Below are positions 6,392-7,085 of a stretch of DNA of 7,085 nt, in pieces. Below the pieces are notes generated by a model. The model saw nothing but the letters and a program-made list of their open reading frames with translations. It was not told the DNA's origin and did not search any database. This DNA is from Candidatus Micrarchaeota archaeon RBG_16_49_10. GTDB taxonomy: Archaea; Aenigmatarchaeota; Aenigmatarchaeia; CG10238-14. Position 1 is the first letter of the stretch; each line of letters starts with the position of its first letter. The DNA lies in contig MFRS01000019.1 in NCBI GenBank assembly GCA_001784635.1, positions 9,358-16,442 of the forward strand, in the 5' to 3' direction. The translations under genes and the position numbers were made by a program.

Positions 6392-6826
6392 ATGCTGAGG
6401 CAGTACGTGGTCTCGATGTACGCTATCTCGCTGATATTCATCTTCATCGTGGTCGCGATAAACAGGCTCATGGTGCCGATATTCGAGAACATAGGGACCA
6501 CCACATCAGACGCCTCCGCGTTCGGCTCCCTGACGATGAACCCGTGCACGTCCTGCATGTTCGTCAAAAGCCTCGAGTGCCTCCCCTGCTCCATATACGC
6601 GTTCATATGCTCGATGCTCAGGGCAAACGAGACCGGCGTCAGCTGCTACTATCTGGGGCTATTCTTCTCGATGAGCTTCATACAAGCCATATTCAGCGGG
6701 CTGGTGGCCGGCCAGATAGGCGAGGGGTCTGCCAAGGCCGGGATAAAGCACAGCCTCATACTGCTGTTCATCACATGCGGCACCTTCTTCATCCTGGTGA
6801 GGCTAGGGTTGATGGGTTCAATATAG
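6392..6826 (+). CDS. Pilus assembly platform protein 2, C-terminal half
   Basis: The 144 residues, from ATG 6392, hold the membrane bundle missing from the upstream half: a helix at about 10-31 (YAISLIFIFIVVAINRLMVP), a predicted external loop (about 32-82), a helix at about 83-107, a short cytoplasmic turn GEGSAKAGIKHS (110-121, strongly reminiscent of FlaJ-family proteins), and a last helix at about 121-143. If translated independently, GAGG at 6382-6385 lies six bases before ATG 6392, overlapping the upstream TAG, a good arrangement for coupled re-initiation. If TAG is read through, this is residues 177-320 of a fused protein. The external loop carries C52-x2-C55-x7-C63-x2-C66, plus C73 and, near the start of the next helix, C85, which I do not associate with this family. 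It ends with TAG; the next ATG follows nine bases later in the same frame. Confidence 0.87.
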   Translation: MLRQYVVSMYAISLIFIFIVVAINRLMVPIFENIGTTTSDASAFGSLTMNPCTSCMFVKSLECLPCSIYAFICSMLRANETGVSCYYLGLFFSMSFIQAIFSGLVAGQIGEGSAKAGIKHSLILLFITCGTFFILVRLGLMGSI

Positions 6827-6835
6827 GGAATCGAT

Positions 6836-7085
6836 ATGAAAGGGCAACTGACCGTGGAGTACTTCGTCAGCCTAGTCTTCTTCATGGGCTTCGTAATCTA
6901 CATCTACATGAACTTCGCCGCAAACGTCCCCAAGTTCATAACGGAGATACAGAGGGAGGACATAAGGTCCAAGGCCTACCAGATATCGGCCCTGCTCCTG
7001 GATGACACTGGCGATCCCCCAGATTGGTACAGCGACATTGACCCCAATATGGGTAGGATAGGGCTCTCCGACGAGAATTACGGCA
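6836..7085 (+). CDS. Pilin-like protein with class III signal peptide, 3'-truncated
   Basis: Only 83 residues are visible; the frame is open at the window edge. The start MKGQLTVEYFVSLVFFMGF is a textbook class III leader: predicted cleavage after K2-G3 leaves Q-L-T-V-E, with Glu at mature position 5, the residue that in type IV pilins pairs with the neighbouring subunit's N-terminus. The hydrophobic helix runs to about residue 28. Then follow FITEIQREDIRSKAYQISALLLDD (34-57) and a segment TGDPPDWYSDIDPNMGRIGLSDEN, the G-x-P-x-x-W...GL pattern I recall from archaeal pilin-like proteins of unknown detail. The ATG at 6836 has GGGA (6826-6829 region) six bases upstream, just after the preceding TAG. 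Likely a minor pilin of the same operon. Confidence 0.87.
   Translation, partial: MKGQLTVEYFVSLVFFMGFVIYIYMNFAANVPKFITEIQREDIRSKAYQISALLLDDTGDPPDWYSDIDPNMGRIGLSDENYG

Noticed and set aside
6824..6838. Readthrough of the TAG at 6824-6826 into the last pilin-like gene, which is in the same frame
   Set aside because: The next ATG begins a perfect class III signal peptide that must be N-terminal, has its own upstream purine-rich site, and the platform protein is complete at this TAG.
6544..7005. 153-codon plus-strand frame overlapping the platform C-terminal half and the last pilin
   Set aside because: It is a +1 shadow spanning two real genes, with His/Arg/Gln-rich low-meaning sequence and no ribosome-binding site.
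1..7085. tRNA, rRNA, CRISPR array, insertion sequence or integrase
   Set aside because: I saw no cloverleaf-like sequence, regularly spaced repeats, terminal inverted repeats or transposase/integrase motifs, and genes fill almost the whole window.

Overview
The window looks archaeal. It opens with the C-terminal two thirds of a group II chaperonin (thermosome) subunit. It then carries a locus for a type IV pilus-like surface filament, whose pilin-like proteins bear archaeal class III signal peptides (K-G followed by Q-S, Q-L or I-S and a hydrophobic stretch). Codon use is dominated by AGG for Arg and ATA for Ile, at about 55% GC in the machinery genes. The MKGQ leaders and the organisation resemble what I recall of DPANN-type archaea, but the lineage assignment is only a weak inference.

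Layout, all genes on the + strand: 1-1047 thermosome (5' truncated); 1048-1160 intergenic region with T-tracts, a perfect 8-bp inverted repeat and a likely TATA box; 1161-1658 coiled-coil protein of unknown function; 1704-2093 small pilin, candidate major subunit; 2094-2115 T-rich gap; 2116-2739 and 2789-3217 two minor pilin-like proteins; 3218-4990 secretion/pilus assembly ATPase; 4990-5862 first membrane platform protein (T2SF/TadC-like); 5864-6382 and 6392-6826 the two halves of a second platform protein, in the same frame and separated by a single TAG codon; 6836-7085 another pilin-like protein running off the end. From 3218 onward the genes abut, overlap by one base, or are separated by at most 9 bases, so they form one operon.

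How they would work together: a prepilin peptidase (not in this window) would trim the class III leaders. The hexameric ATPase at 3218-4990 would drive assembly on a platform made from two tandem single-domain T2SF proteins. The abundant small pilin would form the shaft, with the larger pilin-like proteins as tip, initiating or minor subunits. The coiled-coil protein is a candidate accessory factor by position only.

The main anomaly is the in-frame TAG at 6380-6382. It cuts the second platform protein exactly between its cytoplasmic domain and its C-terminal membrane bundle, while both sides remain well-formed. It could be read through (pyrrolysine or another suppressor), a functional split gene with re-initiation at 6392, a recent nonsense mutation or a sequence error. 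The second oddity is cysteine chemistry: a C-x2-C-x7-C-x2-C motif in the predicted external loop of the same platform protein, plus cysteine pairs in two of the pilins.
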